Counted from the stretch's first letter, positions 1 to 9,541 are shown. The stretch is DNA of 64,000 nt from JBHJGP01 sp050331695 (GCA_050331695.1 JBHJGP010000025.1:124001-188000); one strand, 5' to 3'. The notes: a model not told the origin generated them from the letters alone. Made by a program: numbers and translations.

Positions 1-1158
1 GTGATGAAAGAACGATTGCCCTATCGGGAGCGCTTTGAGGAGGGCGCTCAGGTGCCGCTGCAGACGCTCCATGAAGGGGGGAGTTGTCGCGATCTCGCGG
101 TGTTGATGATGGAGAGCCTGCGTTGCATCAATCTCGCGACCCGTTTCGTCAGCGGCTATCTCTACGTGCCGATGCAAGACGGCGCGGCAGCCAATATCGG
201 GGGCGGTGCGACCCATGCCTGGCTGCAGGTTTATCTGCCGGGCGCGGGCTGGGTCGATCTCGATCCGACCAACGCCATCTATGCGGGCCAGGATCTGATA
301 CCCGTGGCCGTGGCCCGCGCCCCGGCAACGATCGCGCCCGTTCGGGGCAGCTTTACCGGACCGGCCGCGATCCAAACCAACCTCAGCGTGTCGGTCGCGG
401 TCGAGCTTCAGGATGAGCTTTGCCGCCAAGCCACGCGAGGCCACACCCTGATGGCCGGACCGGAAGACCGCCACGGTGATGCGCCGTTTCTCGAAGGCGG
501 TGCTCCGCTCGCCTCGGCGAAGGCGGCCATGGTCATGCTCCACGGTCGCCATGCCAGTGCCGATGGCATGCTCACCTTGGCCGAGCGGTTGGCCCAGCCA
601 CGGATCCATTTTCTCGCGCCGCAGGCAACTGATGCCAATTGGTATCCGGGCTCGTTCCTGGCCCCCCTCAGCGAGAATGAGCCGAGCCTCACCTCCTGCT
701 TAAAGCTGATCGAACGGGCCATCTCGAGGCTAACGGCCGGCGGGCTCTCGCTCGACAAGCTGGTACTGATGGGGTTTTCCCAGGGTGCGTGTCTGGTCAG
801 CGAGTTCGCCGCGCGCCATCCGGCCCGCTATGGCGGTGTGGTCGCCTGTTCCGGCGGACTGATCGGCACCGGCGAGAAGCCTGGCGCCGAACGGCCTCAC
901 GACAAGCTCTTCGACTACCATGGCGCGTTCTGGGGCACGGCCGTTTTCTTCGGCTGTCATGAACGCGATCCGCTCATTCCCTTGGCGCGGGTGAGGGCGA
1001 GCGCGGCTGTGTTTCGCAACCTCGGTGCTGCCGTTGAGGAGCGGATTTATCCCGGCGGTGGTCATCAGGTGATCGATGACGAAATCCACTATATGAAGAG
1101 CCTGTTGGCTTCGTTGTCGGCCAGCAACGCGTCAGCAACAGGCGCGCCGACCGTCTGA
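1..1158 (+). CDS. Transglutaminase-like domain fused to a phospholipase/carboxylesterase-type hydrolase (5' partial)
   Basis: The reading frame is open from the first base, so the N-terminus lies upstream. The visible N-terminal part is the end of a bacterial transglutaminase-like cysteine protease fold: GGSCRD (Cys29), ATHAWLQVY (His72) and DLDPTN (Asp88) form the expected Cys-His-Asp triad. From about residue 151 a second domain begins, resembling the carboxylesterase/phospholipase (YpfH/EstB-type) alpha/beta hydrolases: LHGRHASA oxyanion loop, nucleophile elbow GFSQG, HERDPLIP for the acid and GGGHQV for the histidine. These two families are normally separate proteins. An ATG at 451, in frame, is where a free-standing esterase would begin. 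The fusion could be real or could reflect a lost stop codon between two adjacent genes. The frame ends in TGA, 21 bases before the antiporter start. Confidence 0.8.
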   Translation: MMKERLPYRERFEEGAQVPLQTLHEGGSCRDLAVLMMESLRCINLATRFVSGYLYVPMQDGAAANIGGGATHAWLQVYLPGAGWVDLDPTNAIYAGQDLIPVAVARAPATIAPVRGSFTGPAAIQTNLSVSVAVELQDELCRQATRGHTLMAGPEDRHGDAPFLEGGAPLASAKAAMVMLHGRHASADGMLTLAERLAQPRIHFLAPQATDANWYPGSFLAPLSENEPSLTSCLKLIERAISRLTAGGLSLDKLVLMGFSQGACLVSEFAARHPARYGGVVACSGGLIGTGEKPGAERPHDKLFDYHGAFWGTAVFFGCHERDPLIPLARVRASAAVFRNLGAAVEERIYPGGGHQVIDDEIHYMKSLLASLSASNASATGAPTV

Positions 1159-1179
1159 GCAACCTGCGGCGGACTGGGA

Positions 1180-2934
1180 ATGTTCGACTACCAGCCCACA
1201 TCGCTCGAACTGATGTTTTGGGAAGCGCTGGCCCTGATCGTGGTCGCCTGCGCTTTCGCGCCCCTTTTTCGCTATCTGAAGCTCGGTGCGATCCTCGGCT
1301 AGCTGGCGGCGGGACTCGCGGTGAAGGTCACGCTCTCGCTCAGTTTCGCCGAGCACCCGGAGGAGCTTCTGCATTTCGCCGAGTTCGGCGTCGTCCTGTT
1401 CCTGTTCGTGATCGGCCTGGAGCTCAATCCGGCCCGGCTCTGGGCGATGAGGACAGACATTTTCGGTCTCGGACTGGCGCAAGTCCTGGTGTCCGGCGCT
1501 GTTTTGACCGTGCCCGCCCTTCTCGCCGGCCTCTCCTGGCAGGCGGCGCTGGTCGTAGGCCTCGGGCTGGCCCTGTCCTCCACGGCCCTGGTCATGCGGG
1601 TCCTCGATGAGCGGAGGCAAAGGGCCACCGCCCATGGGCGAAAGGCGCTCGCCATCTTGCTGTTCCAGGACCTGGCGATCGTGCCCTTGCTGCTTCTGGT
1701 GGCGGTCCTCGCGCCCTCGGGCGAGGATATGGGTCTCGGCGAAAGCCTGGTTCATGTCGCCATGGGGATTGGCGCCATCGCCTTGCTGGTGGCGATCGGC
1801 CGCTACGGTTTGGATCCGATGTTTCACCTGCTGGCCCGGGCCGGCATGTCCGAGATCATGACCGCCGCCGCCTTGGGCGTGGTGATCGCCGCCGGCCTGC
1901 TCATGGACGTGGTCGGCATGTCCTACGCCATGGGCGCCTTCATCGCCGGCGTCATGCTGGCCGAGTCCACCTTCCGCCACGAGGTCGAGGCCAACATCGA
2001 GCCGTTTCGAGGCCTGTTTCTCGGTCTTTTCTTCATGGCCGTCGGCCTTTCGCTGGACCTGGAAGCGGTGCGCGACAATCTGGTCGCGGTTTTGCTCCTG
2101 ACACCCTTGATCATGGCTGTGAAGGCGCTCCTGATCTATTGCCTGACCCGGCTTTTCGGCAGCGTCCACGACGTTGCGGTCAGAACCGCGCTGGCACTGC
2201 CCCAAAGCGGCGAGTTCGGCTTCGTTCTGTTCGCGGCTGCCCTCGGCTCCGGCCTTCTCGGCGCTGCCGAAGCCTCGACCCTTGTCGCCCTGGTAACGCT
2301 TTCCATGGCGCTTACGCCTCTGACCTCGAAGCTTGAGCCCCTGCTCATCCGGGGACCGGCCAAGGAACATATTGACGAGGATTATTCGGATGCGGCGGGC
2401 CGGGCTCTTCTGATTGGCTTCGGCCGCTTCGTCCAGGTCCTCTCCCAGCCGCTGTTCGCCCAAAACATCGAGACGATCATTTTGGACAATGATCCGGCGC
2501 GGATCCGTGAGGCAAAGACCCACGGGTTTCGGGTCCATTTCGGCGACGGTACGCGCCGGGACGTGCTCCGGGCGGCTGGTGCTGGTGCCGTCGACCTGAT
2601 TATCGTCGCGGTCGATAACGCTGAGACCGCCAACAAGATCGTGGACGTGGTTCGAGCCGAGTTCCCCCAAGCCAGGCTGTTTGTCCGCGCCATCGACCGC
2701 CGCCATTCCATCAGCCTGATGCGGGTCGGCGTCGACGGTCAGGTGCGCGAAACCTTCGAATCGGCCCTGCATATGGGTGAGGAGGTGCTGATGGCGTTGG
2801 GTATCCCGGCCGAGGATGCGACCGCGGCGATCGAACGGGTGAGGGCGGAGGATCGCGACCGCCTGCGCCAGGAGGCCGAGGAGCGGCTCGATCCCGAAAT
2901 CGATGGCCGCAAAGCTGCGGCGCCGAGAATTTGA
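1180..2934 (+). pseudogene. Kef-type monovalent cation:proton antiporter with RCK domain, interrupted by an in-frame TAG
   Basis: This frame encodes a CPA2/KefB-KefC family antiporter: about 12 membrane segments (Na_H_Exchanger fold) followed by a cytoplasmic TrkA-N/RCK nucleotide-binding domain (from about LLIGFGRF) and a charged tail. The ATG at 1180 begins the first membrane helix. Codon 41 (1300-1302) is TAG, inside the motif that normally reads GxxLGYLxAG, so a tyrosine codon TAC appears to have become TAG by one substitution. The next in-frame start (GTG 1321) would lack the first helix. The Rossmann motif reads GFGRFV where GxGxxG is usual, so the last glycine is replaced. The gene follows the fusion gene by 21 bases. 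It is either a pseudogene or contains a base error; the rest of the frame is well conserved. Confidence 0.8.
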
Positions 2935-3063
2935 TCCGGGCGTTCGCTTAGGATCGCTGCCGCAATCACGCAAGTTGGCGGCGCCGCCCCATGGACAGGG
3001 TCTCGACGGCAGGTCTATCCGAATGACCGAGAGCCGCGGGGTCCGGGCAAGGGAGCGAGACAG

Positions 3064-5505
3064 ATGAAAGATACCGCACGGGTGGTGGTCATTGGCGGCG
3101 GCGTCGTCGGGGTCAGCACACTCTACCATCTGGCGAAACGCGGCTGGTCGGACTGCGTGCTCCTGGAAAGGACCGAGCTCACCGCCGGCTCCACCTGGCA
3201 CGCCGCCGGTCTCCTGCCTCTCTTCAACATGAGCTACTCCGTCGGCCAGCTCCACCAATATTCGGTCGAGCTCTACAAGACGCTTGAAGAAGAGACCGGC
3301 CAGAACGTTTCGTTCCATCCCACCGGCAATCTCAGGCTCGCCTGCAGCCAGGATCGGATGGACGAGTACAAAAACTATCAGTGCACCGCGGAGACCATCG
3401 GCGTCGAGTGCCACCTGATCGGTGTCGACGAGATTAAGAAGCTCTGGCCGCTGGCAAGCATGGAAGGCCTGGTCGGTGCCCTCTGGCATCCGACGGACGG
3501 TCATATCGCGCCGGTCGACGTGACCATGGCGCTCGCGAGGGGCGCCCGCATGCATGGTGCCACCATCCATCAGCACACGGCCGTCACCGGCATCGAGCGC
3601 GACCATCACGAATGGATCGTGAAGACCGACCAGGGCGACATTCGCTGCGAGCACGTGGTCTCGGCCACCGGCAACTACGCACGCCAGACCGCGAAGATGG
3701 TCGGTCTCGAGATCCCGGCGATCCCGGTTGAGCACCAATACATCGTCACCGACGTCGACCCGGTGCTCAAGGAGTATCGGGACGCCGGCAATCACGAACT
3801 GCCGATCCTGCGCGAAAGCGACGCCCAATACTATTTCCGCGAGGAGCGGATGGGCTGGATCCTCGGCCCTTATGAGAAACACGCGCCGGCCTGTTTCGTC
3901 GACGGCGTGCCCAAAAGCTTCGAGAAGGACCTTTTTACGGGCGATCTCGAGCGGCTCATGCCCCATGTCGAAGCCTGCATGGCCCGGGTGCCGTCCTTCG
4001 AGAACGCCGGCATCAAGGACATCGTCAACGGCCCGATCGCCTACACGCCGGACGGCAATCCGATGGTCGGCCCCGCCTTCGGCCTCACCAATTTCTGGGT
4101 CTCCGAGGGTCACAGCTTCGGCGTCACCGCCGCCGGCGGCGCCGGCTGGCAGCTGGCCAACTGGATCATCGATGGCGAGCCCACGGTCGATCTGATCGGC
4201 GTCGATCCCCGGCGCTTCGGCTGCACGTCGAAAACCTTCGCCAAGCTCAAGAACGAGGAGGCCTACGAGCACGTCTTCATCATCCACTATCCGATGGAGG
4301 AGCGTCCCGCCTGCCGGCCCGCCAAGGCGCCGCCGGTCTACGACAAGCTCGACGCGCTCGGCGCCGTCTGGGGGCAGCGTTTCGCCTGGGAGCGGCCCAA
4401 CTGGTTCGCGCTCCAAGGCGTCGATCGAAAGGATCACTGGTCGTTCCGCCGCGCCTCCTGGTTCGAGCATGTCGGCCGCGAGGCCCAGGCGACCCGGGAA
4501 AATGTCGGCCTGATCGAGCTCAGCTCCTTCGCCAAATACATTGTCGAGGGCAAGGGCGCCCGCGCCTGGCTCGACCGCCTGGTCGCGAATTCGATCCCCA
4601 AGGCCGTGGGCCGGATCAATCTCTGCCACCACCTCAATCCCTCCGGCTCGGCCCGCTCGGAGTTCACCATCCAGCGGCTGCCCGACGGGTTCTGGGGCGA
4701 ACGCTTCTATCTGGTCGGCCCCGGCGCCGCCCACGACATGGACTGGGATATTTTGTCGAAGGCCGTGCCGAAGGACGGTTCCGTTTTCATCCAGGATGTC
4801 ACCAATCAGATGGGCGTTTTCGTCCTGGCCGGCCCCAACGCCCGAAAGCTCTTGCAGAAGATCGCCGACGCGGACCTCTCCAACGACGCTTTCCCCTGGC
4901 TCACCGGCCAGGACATCCCGATCGGTTTTTGTCCCCATGTCCGCGCCCTTCGGGTCAATTTCGTGGGCTCCTTGGGGTGGGAACTGCACCATCCGATCGA
5001 ATATCAGCTCCAGCTCTTCGACGCCCTGATGGACGCCGGCAGAGAATTCGACCTGGCCCAGGTCGGCATGCGGGCCATGGATTCGCTTCGGCTGGAGAAG
5101 ACCTACCGTCTGTTCGGCACCGATCTCAACGCCGAGAATTCTGTCCTCGAAGCCTCGCTCGATCGCTTCGTCCGCCTGCAGAAGGGCGAATTCGTCGGCC
5201 GCGACGCGCTGATCCGCCAGACCGAGGAAGGCGTGCCCAATGCCTTCTGCGCGATCGAGATCGACGCCGATGACGCCGACAGTTTTGGCAATGAGCCGGT
5301 CCTGATGGATGGCGAGGTGGTCGGCCGCGGGACAGCCGGCGGCTACGGCCACCACATCCGAAAATCCCTGATGCAGGGCTACGTCAAGAAACCCTTCGCC
5401 GAGGTCGGCCGCGCCTGCCAGGTGCGGATCATGGGTGATCTGAGGGAGGCTCGGATCATCGCCGAAAGCCCCTACGATCCCGAAAATCTCGCCCTTCGCG
5501 CCTGA
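3064..5505 (+). CDS. FAD-dependent oxidoreductase of the dimethylglycine/sarcosine dehydrogenase type with C-terminal GCV-T domain
   Basis: An 813-residue protein with the layout of mitochondrial-type dimethylglycine/sarcosine dehydrogenases: an N-terminal DAO/FAD domain (VIGGGVVG dinucleotide-binding motif near residue 10), a linking FAO-type segment, and a folate-binding aminomethyltransferase (GCV_T) half from about residue 430 to the end. GSTWHAAG holds the histidine that binds FAD covalently in this family. Such enzymes demethylate N-methylated glycines and pass the one-carbon unit to tetrahydrofolate. The exact substrate cannot be read from the sequence. Length is typical of the family (about 815 residues). 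A purine-rich ribosome site (gggagcgagacag) precedes the ATG. An SDR gene follows 51 bases later and may share the transcript. Confidence 0.88.
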   Translation: MKDTARVVVIGGGVVGVSTLYHLAKRGWSDCVLLERTELTAGSTWHAAGLLPLFNMSYSVGQLHQYSVELYKTLEEETGQNVSFHPTGNLRLACSQDRMDEYKNYQCTAETIGVECHLIGVDEIKKLWPLASMEGLVGALWHPTDGHIAPVDVTMALARGARMHGATIHQHTAVTGIERDHHEWIVKTDQGDIRCEHVVSATGNYARQTAKMVGLEIPAIPVEHQYIVTDVDPVLKEYRDAGNHELPILRESDAQYYFREERMGWILGPYEKHAPACFVDGVPKSFEKDLFTGDLERLMPHVEACMARVPSFENAGIKDIVNGPIAYTPDGNPMVGPAFGLTNFWVSEGHSFGVTAAGGAGWQLANWIIDGEPTVDLIGVDPRRFGCTSKTFAKLKNEEAYEHVFIIHYPMEERPACRPAKAPPVYDKLDALGAVWGQRFAWERPNWFALQGVDRKDHWSFRRASWFEHVGREAQATRENVGLIELSSFAKYIVEGKGARAWLDRLVANSIPKAVGRINLCHHLNPSGSARSEFTIQRLPDGFWGERFYLVGPGAAHDMDWDILSKAVPKDGSVFIQDVTNQMGVFVLAGPNARKLLQKIADADLSNDAFPWLTGQDIPIGFCPHVRALRVNFVGSLGWELHHPIEYQLQLFDALMDAGREFDLAQVGMRAMDSLRLEKTYRLFGTDLNAENSVLEASLDRFVRLQKGEFVGRDALIRQTEEGVPNAFCAIEIDADDADSFGNEPVLMDGEVVGRGTAGGYGHHIRKSLMQGYVKKPFAEVGRACQVRIMGDLREARIIAESPYDPENLALRA

Positions 5506-5556
5506 GCCCGGCTCCGCTAGGCTGTTGGCAGGAGAGAAACGCGCGGGCGGGGACAA

Positions 5557-6303
5557 ATGACAAAAATCGCGATGGTGACGGGCGCCGGGTCAGGCATCGG
5601 CCGGGCCTCGGCCCTGGCCCTCAACAAGGCCGGCTACCACGTCATCCTCTGCGGCCGGCGCGAACAAACGCTCGATGAAACCGCCGCGCTCGCGGAAAAC
5701 CCTCAAGCCGTCACCGCCATCGCCTGCGACGTCACCGATCCTGAAGCCGTCGACACCCTGTGCCGACAGACAAAAGACAAACACGGGCGGCTGGACGTGA
5801 TCTTCAACAATGCCGGCGGCAATGTGCCCGCCACCAGCTTCGGCGATCTCACTTACGACCAGTGGCGCCAGGTGATCGACGTCAACCTCACCGGCGTTTT
5901 CCTGTGCGCGAAGGGCGCCTTCAACCTGATGCGCGAGCAAAACCCGCAAGGGGGGCGGATTATCAACAATGGCTCGATCTCGGCCTACGTGCCCCGGCCC
6001 GGCTCCGCGCCCTACACGGCCTCCAAGCACGGCGTCACCGGCCGCACCCGCAGCATTTCCCTGGACGGCCGGCCCTTCGACATCGCCTGCGGCCAGATCG
6101 ATATCGGCAACGCGGCCTCCGAGATGACCGCGCGCATGACCGAAGGCGTTCCCCAGGCCGACGGCTCGATCAAACCCGAACCGCGCATGGATGTTTCGTC
6201 TGTGGCCGACGCCGTGGTCCACATGGCGAGCTTGCCTCTGGACGCCAACATCCAGTTCATGACCATCATGGCGACAAAAATGCCCTACATCGGCCGGGGC
6301 TGA
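5557..6303 (+). CDS. Short-chain dehydrogenase/reductase (SDR)
   Basis: A 248-residue classical SDR. It shows the cofactor motif TGAGSGIG near the N-terminus, the structural NNAG motif, and the active-site serine followed by YTASK. The arginines in CGRREQ after the second strand suggest NADP rather than NAD, by family rule. Substrate is unknown. The gene lies 51 bases after the dimethylglycine dehydrogenase-like gene on the same strand, with a GGGGAC ribosome site, so the two may be co-transcribed. A very similar type of SDR often accompanies catabolic flavoproteins, but this is only context. Confidence 0.85.
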   Translation: MTKIAMVTGAGSGIGRASALALNKAGYHVILCGRREQTLDETAALAENPQAVTAIACDVTDPEAVDTLCRQTKDKHGRLDVIFNNAGGNVPATSFGDLTYDQWRQVIDVNLTGVFLCAKGAFNLMREQNPQGGRIINNGSISAYVPRPGSAPYTASKHGVTGRTRSISLDGRPFDIACGQIDIGNAASEMTARMTEGVPQADGSIKPEPRMDVSSVADAVVHMASLPLDANIQFMTIMATKMPYIGRG

Positions 6304-6396
6304 TTTTTCGTCCGTTGGGTCGTGCATCCCAAGCTTTCGATCCGCTTCGTCGCGACCTTCGCCGCTGGGATGAGACGAATTTCGGTGACCGAAATC

Positions 6397-6612
6397 TTAT
6401 CCAAGACTCTCGGCGATCTATGTCTTGATCAGCGCTTGGCGAGAGGTTCCGAGCCGTCGCGCCTGACGGTCGAGGCCGTCGACGACCAATGCTGGGAAAT
6501 CGACATTGACCCCCCGAATCTCCGCGTTGGGACGCCGGGCCTTCGACCAGCCAACATGCGCACCCACGTCCTTGCCGACGTCAAACCTCCGGTCAAACTC
6601 ACGCGCCTTCAT
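6397..6612 (-). pseudogene. brnA: BrnA-type antitoxin, last seven codons cut off by in-frame TAG
   Basis: Read on the minus strand from the ATG at 6612, the protein begins MKAREFDRRFDVGKDV and continues through WSKARRPNAE and VNVDFPALVV to RQALIKT. This is the sequence pattern of BrnA/CopG-like antitoxins of type II toxin-antitoxin systems, including the ribbon-helix-helix end. Family members normally end with RQALIK-x-WIAERL or similar. Here the tryptophan codon is TAG (6418-6420), followed in frame by IAESLG and a TAA at 6397-6399. So one substitution (TGG to TAG) probably removed the last seven residues. The protein may still be partly functional. The partner toxin is also truncated (next entry). 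Confidence 0.65.
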
Positions 6613-6661
6613 AAGCCTCACTCTCCTTGTGGCGGGAGCACATTATTGTAATCTCCAACAA
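6599..6661 (-). pseudogene. Remnant of a BrnT-type toxin C-terminus
   Basis: Immediately upstream of brnA on the minus strand, a frame reads ...SRHKESEAYEGA followed by TGA (6599-6601), overlapping the brnA start by a few bases. BrnT toxins commonly end in an arginine/histidine-rich helix of the form ARxASRxExxxYE and overlap brnA in this way. In-frame stops and AT-rich unrelated sequence begin just upstream (TAG at 6662-6664), so the body of the toxin is missing. The break marks the edge of the AT-rich patch to its right. The identification rests on position and about 14 residues, so it is tentative. Confidence 0.4.
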
Positions 6662-6743
6662 CTAAGAATAGAATGGAGAAGCAATTGCATTTCGCATCTT
6701 TAGCAATTTGTCGTCAAACGCTTGGAATTGGCCAATTAGTGGA

Positions 6744-7447
6744 ATGAGTGGAATCGAAATAAAAATCAGTTACTACTTCTGTTGTTTTAACAGTATGCTC
6801 GACGCTGTTCAAACGGTCGAAAAGCCTCCGCTGCAGAAAATGCTTTTGTGTTCGCAACTTGAAGCCCTCGCCGGAGATCGCTATTATGAATCTAAAGCCA
6901 CCGGTGCGTTCGTCGAATTTATAATTAATTATTGAGACTGGGCAGATGCGCGCAGGTTGAGTATTCCACAGACGAAATCGCAAATAAGAGCGAAGTGCGA
7001 TGGTATTTCGGATTATTTGCGTCTATATTTAGAGGATAAGTGTGTAAAGGAATTTCAGAAGCTCTGCGTGACCCACGCTATGATGAAATTCTGAAAGAAT
7101 GTAAGTCAGACGACGACAAAAAGTTTGTGAATTTGCATAAATACGCACGTCTACTTTACGCTTATCGTTCGAGGATCATTCATGAAGCGAGAGAACACGG
7201 ATATGTGATTGAAGACCCTGATGACGAAGCGCATTATCTGCCTTTTGACGAGGATCCGGTTCCAACGCTTGTCTACACGGTTTGTTTTATCCGCGGTCTT
7301 CTTGAAACCGCGCTGACAAATCTCGAGAAGTATTACAGGGACAAAAAGATAAGCCCCTACGCTCGCTACGAACGCGAACCAAGTCACGTGATGAGGACTC
7401 CGCACAGCCCCTTGCTTCACCATTTGTTCAAGAGCAGCAGCGGGTAG
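6744..7447 (+). pseudogene. HEPN-like hypothetical protein gene with an in-frame stop and a frameshift
   Basis: Two frames together make one protein. Frame 3 from ATG 6744 reads through KPPLQKMLLCSQLEALAG and FVEFIINY, hits TGA at 6933-6935, then continues sensibly as DWADARRLSIPQ... to about 7055. The same protein then resumes in frame 2 (RDPRYDEILKEC, HKYARLLYAYRSRIIHEARE, LVYTVCFIRGL, NLEKYYRD) to the TAG at 7445-7447. RSRIIH fits the R-x4-H motif of HEPN domains, and the overall pattern resembles a family of uncharacterised HEPN-like proteins of about 230 residues. A GTG at 7040 could in principle start a separate 135-residue product. Base composition is far more AT-rich than the neighbours, which suggests horizontal acquisition. 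Confidence 0.6.
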
Positions 7448-7497
7448 GTCATGTGTGCAAAAGGAGAATTGCGTGATTACCGACAATTTTCTAGTTT

Positions 7498-7630
7498 CGG
7501 TGACAGTTTATAGCTTCGCGGACAGTTTACTGAATACACTTGATTCGTGTTTTGGCCTTAGGCCTGGGGGCACAAAAGAAGAGTTACGGTGACAGTCTAC
7601 TGAATACATGTAATTTGAGTTTGGCCTTGG
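7498..7630. repeat. Cluster of imperfect direct repeats (cGGTGACAGTTTACTGAATACA type)
   Basis: Three related units are visible: 7498-7510, 7521-7560 and 7584-7630. The second and third align over about 40 bases (GACAGTTTACTGAATACA and GACAGTCTACTGAATACA, each followed some 20 bases later by TTTGGCCTT). The third unit (TTACGGTGACAGTCTACT) matches the reverse complement of 24041-24070 at about 27 of 33 positions. Repeated units like this are found at the ends of some insertion sequences, but no transposase gene is present here. The rest of 7448-7831 shows no gene. Confidence 0.6.
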
Positions 7631-7831
7631 ATTTGCTGGTAATTTCTTGCAAAAAGAAGATACGTCCAGTCCGCTCTTCCAGCTCACCCATCCGGGCGGC
7701 CGACCGGCGGGCTCGGCAAGGTGGGGCGCGGAAAACGTCTCGGCATCCTCAAACGGCTCGTCGAGTTCTCTGTCGCCAGCCAAGTCCGGTCGGCCAGCGG
7801 CGTCAGCCGGCCGCCGTCGCGGGGCAGCTAT

Positions 7832-9541
7832 TCAGACTTCGATCCAGGTTCGATTGAGTTGATGATATTTGGACGGATGGGCCGGGAAGCCGTGAACCTT
7901 TTCGTTGGTCATGGTGTAGATCGGCCGCCACAAAGGCTGGACGATGACACCACTGTCCCGGAGCAGGCGTTCCACCATTTCCATGAATTGTTGCCGGGCT
8001 TCCGGATCATAGGTGGCCTCGGCCTGGTCGAGGGCCGCGTCGAACTCGGGGTTTGAAAAATGGCTTTCGTTCCAGGGGACGCCTGAGCGGTAGGCCTGGG
8101 ACAGGACCATCGTGCCGAGCGGCCGGTGCGCCCAGGAGGTGGCGCCGAACGGCGTTTCGGTCCAGATCTCCCAATATTTCGATGCCGGCATCAGGTTGAT
8201 GTTGAGCTGGATTCCCGCCTCGGCCAGCTGGTCGCGCATCACCTCGCACACCGATTGCTGCCAGACACCGTCGGTATTGCCGACATCGATCGTGAGCTCG
8301 ATCCCGTCCGGATAGCCGGCCTCCGCCAGGAGGGCGCGCGCCCGCTCCAGATCGCGGCCGCCGGTGTCGGCAAGCGCGAAATATTCAGGATGGATCGATG
8401 CGACATGGTGGTTTTCGCCGGCATCCGCGTCCTCGGCGAACACCAGCTCCGCCACCGTCTTATTGTCGATGGCGCTTTGTACGGCCTGGCGCAGGCGGAC
8501 GTCGTCAAAGGGCGCTTTGTCCGTCTGCATCCGGCAGGCCAGCGTGTAGGCGGTTCGCGCCGCCAGAATGTTTCCGGTGAGGCTTTCCGCAAGCGGCAAC
8601 TGTTCGGGTCCGAACTCGAAGATCGCGTCGACATCGCCGCCGGCGAGCGCCAGAAGCTGGCTGTCGACGTCGAAGTCGAGATAGTGGATCTCGTCCAGAT
8701 AGACCTCGCCACCCCAATAGACGAAAGGCTCGCCATCGCTTCTCTCGGTGAGGCGTGTCAGAACGCAGCGTTCGCCGACCACCAGTTCGGCGATGGTGAA
8801 CGCACCGGTACCGATCGGATTGTCGGACCAGGGCGCCTGGAAGGAGGGGTGGGCGATGGCGCAGGAAAAATTGCTGAAGTCTTCTGGCACCGAGAGGACG
8901 GGCTTCACCAGGTGCAAACGCAAGGTCAGCGGGTCGATGACCTCGACCGCGCCCTCGATCGGCCGCCTCGCCGGTTCATCTTCGTCTTGCTGACCCGGAA
9001 CCTGCTCGACCATGGCGGCGAAGGTCGAAAGCCCGATATTGGCGGATCCGAGGCCGGGATCGATCCAGCGCCTGACATTCCAGGCGACGTCCTCGGCCGT
9101 GAACGGATCGCCATTGTGCCAGGTGATGTTGTCGCGGAACCGAATGGTCCAGGTCATGAGGTCGTCCGACGGCTGCCAACCGCTGGCCAGCATCGGCCGG
9201 GTGATGTTGTCCGGCCCGGCCATGGCGACGAAGTCCAGAACATGCCGCGCCTGATTGGCCATCTCGCCCCAGGAAAAGAGCGCGGGATCGTCCATCTGCT
9301 GGACGTTCATGCCGATGCGCAGCACGCCGCCGGATTTCGCCTCCGGGTCCGGAGATCCGAAGGGCAGATCGCCGGTGGCCTGAGCGGCTGCCGGCGGGGT
9401 GAGCCCGGCGAGCCCGTAGGCGCTGGCCGCGGACATACCCAAAAGGGTCGCGACACGGACAAAAGCTCTGCGCGAAAGTTTGCCGTCACGGAGCGCGGAA
9501 ACCGCTCCGTCCATGGGAGTGTTCGTCTTGGTGGGGGTCAT
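7832..9541 (-). CDS. ABC transporter substrate-binding protein, family 5 (peptide/opine/nickel type), Tat-exported
   Basis: A 569-residue SBP_bac_5 family protein. The N-terminus has a twin-arginine signal (SRRAFVR near residue 25), a hydrophobic stretch and an Ala-rich cleavage region ending in AAAQA, so it is probably exported folded to the periplasm. The body shows family 5 features: W-IRFRDNITWHNGDP-TAEDV, a central stretch on charged and aromatic residues, and a C-terminal YTMTNEKVHGF region. Ligands of this family are di-/oligopeptides, opines, glycosides or metals and cannot be assigned here. No permease or ATPase genes are adjacent, so it is an orphan in this window. It is preceded by its own AT-richer upstream region (9542-9600). 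Confidence 0.85.
   Translation of the reverse strand: MTPTKTNTPMDGAVSALRDGKLSRRAFVRVATLLGMSAASAYGLAGLTPPAAAQATGDLPFGSPDPEAKSGGVLRIGMNVQQMDDPALFSWGEMANQARHVLDFVAMAGPDNITRPMLASGWQPSDDLMTWTIRFRDNITWHNGDPFTAEDVAWNVRRWIDPGLGSANIGLSTFAAMVEQVPGQQDEDEPARRPIEGAVEVIDPLTLRLHLVKPVLSVPEDFSNFSCAIAHPSFQAPWSDNPIGTGAFTIAELVVGERCVLTRLTERSDGEPFVYWGGEVYLDEIHYLDFDVDSQLLALAGGDVDAIFEFGPEQLPLAESLTGNILAARTAYTLACRMQTDKAPFDDVRLRQAVQSAIDNKTVAELVFAEDADAGENHHVASIHPEYFALADTGGRDLERARALLAEAGYPDGIELTIDVGNTDGVWQQSVCEVMRDQLAEAGIQLNINLMPASKYWEIWTETPFGATSWAHRPLGTMVLSQAYRSGVPWNESHFSNPEFDAALDQAEATYDPEARQQFMEMVERLLRDSGVIVQPLWRPIYTMTNEKVHGFPAHPSKYHQLNRTWIEV

Noticed and set aside
1132..5556. A 1474-codon open frame on the minus strand across the antiporter and flavoprotein genes
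   Set aside because: It is antisense to two recognisable genes, has no domain motifs and is rich in residues expected from reversed GC-rich codons. It is a by-product of codon bias.
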